Both the position numbers and the translations under genes were made by a program. This document shows positions 39,894-41,322 of a DNA stretch of 41,322 bases, one piece after another. The stretch's first letter is position 1. The number at the start of each line of letters is the position of its first letter. The DNA is from Oscillospiraceae bacterium (lineage in GTDB: Bacteria; Bacillota; Clostridia; Oscillospirales; Ruminococcaceae). The notes below the pieces were generated by a model. That model worked only from the letters and a program-made list of their open reading frames with translations, made no database searches and had not been told where the DNA came from. The stretch is taken from NCBI GenBank assembly GCA_009780025.1, contig WRAV01000019.1, forward strand, positions 1-41,322. Direction: 5' to 3'.

Positions 39894-41090
39894 ATGCCAT
39901 CGGAAATACAAAATGAACTTGGCTGCTTCACGGCGGACTTTCGTGATGGCTATATCACCGTCGGCGGAGAAACGTTCCCGTCCGGCTTTTTTTTCGTCAA
40001 CGCCATGAACGAATACCACAAACCATATAATGGCGATGACAGCGAAGATTTTGAGATTGCGCAAAAGCTGCTTATAATGCAGACCTCTGGCAGAGCTATG
40101 CGGGACGAGCTGGCGCTTGGTTTGTTCAACCCCCGCCACGCAGAAAAGCTATATGATGAAATTCTTTATAAAATCAACGCCATTTCGCGGGCGAAACCGT
40201 TTTGTTATCTGGACTTAGATGGTGAGAGTGAGCGTTGCAAGCAGCTTTTTAGCGATGAAACAGCGAACAAAATCAGCGAGTATTTGCGCAAACGAGCGCT
40301 TTTTTATAACGAAGACCAAACCGGATGGGCGAACCATCCGCTGCCACGACAAAGTGATATTAGCGAGTTTCGCGAAGGCGAAGCCTTGCTTCAAGACTAC
40401 ATAAAGATGATAGCTTTCTATGAAGAACTCGGCTGCGGCATAGACAGCGCCCACCAGATCGGCAAGGCTTTTGTCGCCGCGCTGGAAGCGCCGGTAAAGC
40501 GCAGCGAAGGCAACCTCATGGCGATGGCGCTGCAATGTATTGCGGAGTATCGTCCACACGGTTTCACGGTTTTTGACCGGGATATGCGAGTGAACATGGA
40601 ATATGTGTCCGTGCAGAAAAACAAAAGCGCCAGCGTAATCAGCCGCCGCATGACCTTCGAGCGCTTCGGCGACTTTTTGCTGGCGGACTTTTTTGAGGGG
40701 TTGCATGTCGGACACTATCCCCTCTTGTGTGGCGTCTGCAAACGGTATTTTCTGCAAATGACCGCCCGTCACCGTAAATACTGTGACGGTTATGCACCGG
40801 ACGACACCAAAGGTCGTTCATGTGTGGCGTTCGCCGCCCGGAGCAAACGCTTGTTGGCAAAAGAATTGTCTGCCGATCGCCCGCTCAATGAGATTTACAA
40901 TACACGGCGCGGGACGATAGACAAGCATGTGCAGCGAGGCAAAATCACGCTGGAACAGGCAGCGGCTGCCAAACGATATATTGAAAAGTTACACGACAAA
41001 GCCGAATTTGACAACGATTACTTTAACAACGAATACAAGGAAGATATGGAACAGGAAGCAGTTTATGCGGCAGTTGGGATAAAGTTATAA
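39894..41090 (+). CDS. DUF6076-type zinc-site protein
   Basis: The 398-residue soluble protein has a large helical N-terminal region and a C-terminal zinc-binding segment: LLCGVCKRYFLQMTARHRKYCDGYAPDDTKGRSC, with C279, C282, C297 and C310 as likely ligands. The tail after it is helical and acidic. The pattern resembles DUF6076/CGNR-like proteins common in clostridial mobile elements; the family name is from memory. It has its own promoter, so it is expressed separately from the kinase upstream. Function is unknown; a DNA- or RNA-binding regulator is possible from the zinc segment. Confidence 0.75.
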   Translation: MPSEIQNELGCFTADFRDGYITVGGETFPSGFFFVNAMNEYHKPYNGDDSEDFEIAQKLLIMQTSGRAMRDELALGLFNPRHAEKLYDEILYKINAISRAKPFCYLDLDGESERCKQLFSDETANKISEYLRKRALFYNEDQTGWANHPLPRQSDISEFREGEALLQDYIKMIAFYEELGCGIDSAHQIGKAFVAALEAPVKRSEGNLMAMALQCIAEYRPHGFTVFDRDMRVNMEYVSVQKNKSASVISRRMTFERFGDFLLADFFEGLHVGHYPLLCGVCKRYFLQMTARHRKYCDGYAPDDTKGRSCVAFAARSKRLLAKELSADRPLNEIYNTRRGTIDKHVQRGKITLEQAAAAKRYIEKLHDKAEFDNDYFNNEYKEDMEQEAVYAAVGIKL

Positions 41091-41123
41091 TGTGACTTTT
41101 GTGGTGACGGGGAGGTGGCGAAG

Positions 41124-41216
41124 ATGGGCAAGCAATACGATGCAGTATTTATGTATCGGCTATCTGAAAAACCGCCAAAAATGCCACTGAATGATTATAT
41201 TATGGGGCTTGACTAG
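41124..41216 (+). CDS. Possible 30-residue protein, perhaps cut by an insertion
   Basis: ATG 41124 has a good ribosome site (GGGGAGGTGGCGAAG), and the frame reads MGKQYDAVFMYRLSEKPPKMPLNDYIMGLD before TAG. The last residues lie in the outer arm of the hairpin that precedes the transposase, so the original gene may have been longer and interrupted by the insertion sequence. Confidence 0.35.
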   Translation: MGKQYDAVFMYRLSEKPPKMPLNDYIMGLD

Positions 41217-41255
41217 CACAGCGAAGCAATGTAAGCTGTGAAAGGGTGTCAAGCC
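41206..41255 (+). repeat. Hairpin over the transposase ribosome site
   Basis: GGCTTGAC (41206-41213) pairs with GTCAAGCC (41248-41255), and CACAGC (41217-41222) with GCTGTG (41235-41240). The enclosed AAAGGGTG is the ribosome site of the following frame. It may be the left end of an insertion sequence. Confidence 0.5.
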
Positions 41256-41256
41256 A

Positions 41257-41322
41257 ATGAAAAACAAGTACGTACACCGCTCAAGAATTTCGGAGGCAAA
41301 ATTCAGGCAGTTAATAAAGCAT
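41257..41322 (+). CDS. IS1595-like transposase, N-terminal part (cut by window edge)
   Basis: ATG 41257 opens a frame MKNKYVHRSRISEAKFRQLIKH that is still open at the window end. The (S)RISEAKFRxL start matches IS1595-family (ISPna2-like) transposases as I recall them. AAAGGGTG lies 9 bases upstream. Only 22 residues are visible, so the call is tentative. Confidence 0.55.
   Translation, partial: MKNKYVHRSRISEAKFRQLIKH

Noticed and set aside
32914-41322. Second attachment site (repeat of the ssrA 3' end) within the window
   Set aside because: No copy of the GGTTCAATTCCCC...CCTCCACCA sequence was found to the right, so the other element end is outside.

Overview
The window is a piece of a Gram-positive, probably endospore-lineage Clostridia (Oscillospiraceae/Ruminococcaceae-like) chromosome. 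This is inferred from strong AGGAGG-type ribosome sites, frequent TTG/GTG starts, sigma-A promoters, a clostridial-type dcw cluster, a lysine riboswitch, the SRP RNA-dnaX-ybaB-recR neighbourhood, and smpB next to ssrA. No species can be named from the sequence alone.

Layout. (1) 1-2500, minus strand: an overlapping operon of a lipoprotein, acpS and the fused NAD(P)HX repair enzyme. (2) 2650-4932, plus: four overlapping genes of mostly unknown role (DUF5685-like protein, a J-domain protein with a cysteine-rich tail, and two membrane proteins), closed by a terminator. (3) 5026-19628, plus: the division and cell-wall cluster mraZ-rsmH-ftsL-pbp(spoVD/ftsI type)-murE-murF-mraY-ftsW-murG-murA-ftsQ-ftsZ. 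It is headed by a sigma-A promoter overlapped by four TGG repeats at an exact 10-bp period, which look like the MraZ operator. murD and murC are absent. MurE carries the DNPR motif of meso-diaminopimelate-adding enzymes. (4) 19687-24133, minus: the matching diaminopimelate/lysine supply genes asd, dapA, dapB, a free-standing ACT-domain protein and a small protein. asd lies behind a lysine riboswitch. A GNAT acetyltransferase with its own promoter is inserted in the opposite orientation between asd and dapA. (5) 24164-32515, plus: lipoprotein, queA, SRP RNA, two tandem paralogous secreted proteins, dnaX, ybaB, two paralogous small membrane proteins, recR, a frameshifted DUF4180 gene, smpB, and a coiled-coil/zinc-ribbon protein. 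(6) 32561-32913: tmRNA (ssrA).

From the 3' end of ssrA to the right edge is one end of an integrated mobilizable element. It holds a large serine recombinase whose reading frame runs antisense into ssrA, a small protein, ParB, a MOB relaxase, a MobC-like protein, a candidate oriT with stacked inverted repeats, TnpV and a 50-residue partner, all on the minus strand. Divergently transcribed are a helix-turn-helix/HipA-like kinase fusion with a palindromic operator over its promoter, a DUF6076-type zinc protein with its own promoter, and the start of an IS1595-like transposase cut by the window edge. The other element end is not in the window.

The most interesting items are the HTH-HipA kinase fusion and its operator, the MraZ box array, the lysine-riboswitch operon with its inserted antisense acetyltransferase and stand-alone ACT protein, and the duplication scar that copied the start of dnaX between two secreted-protein paralogues.
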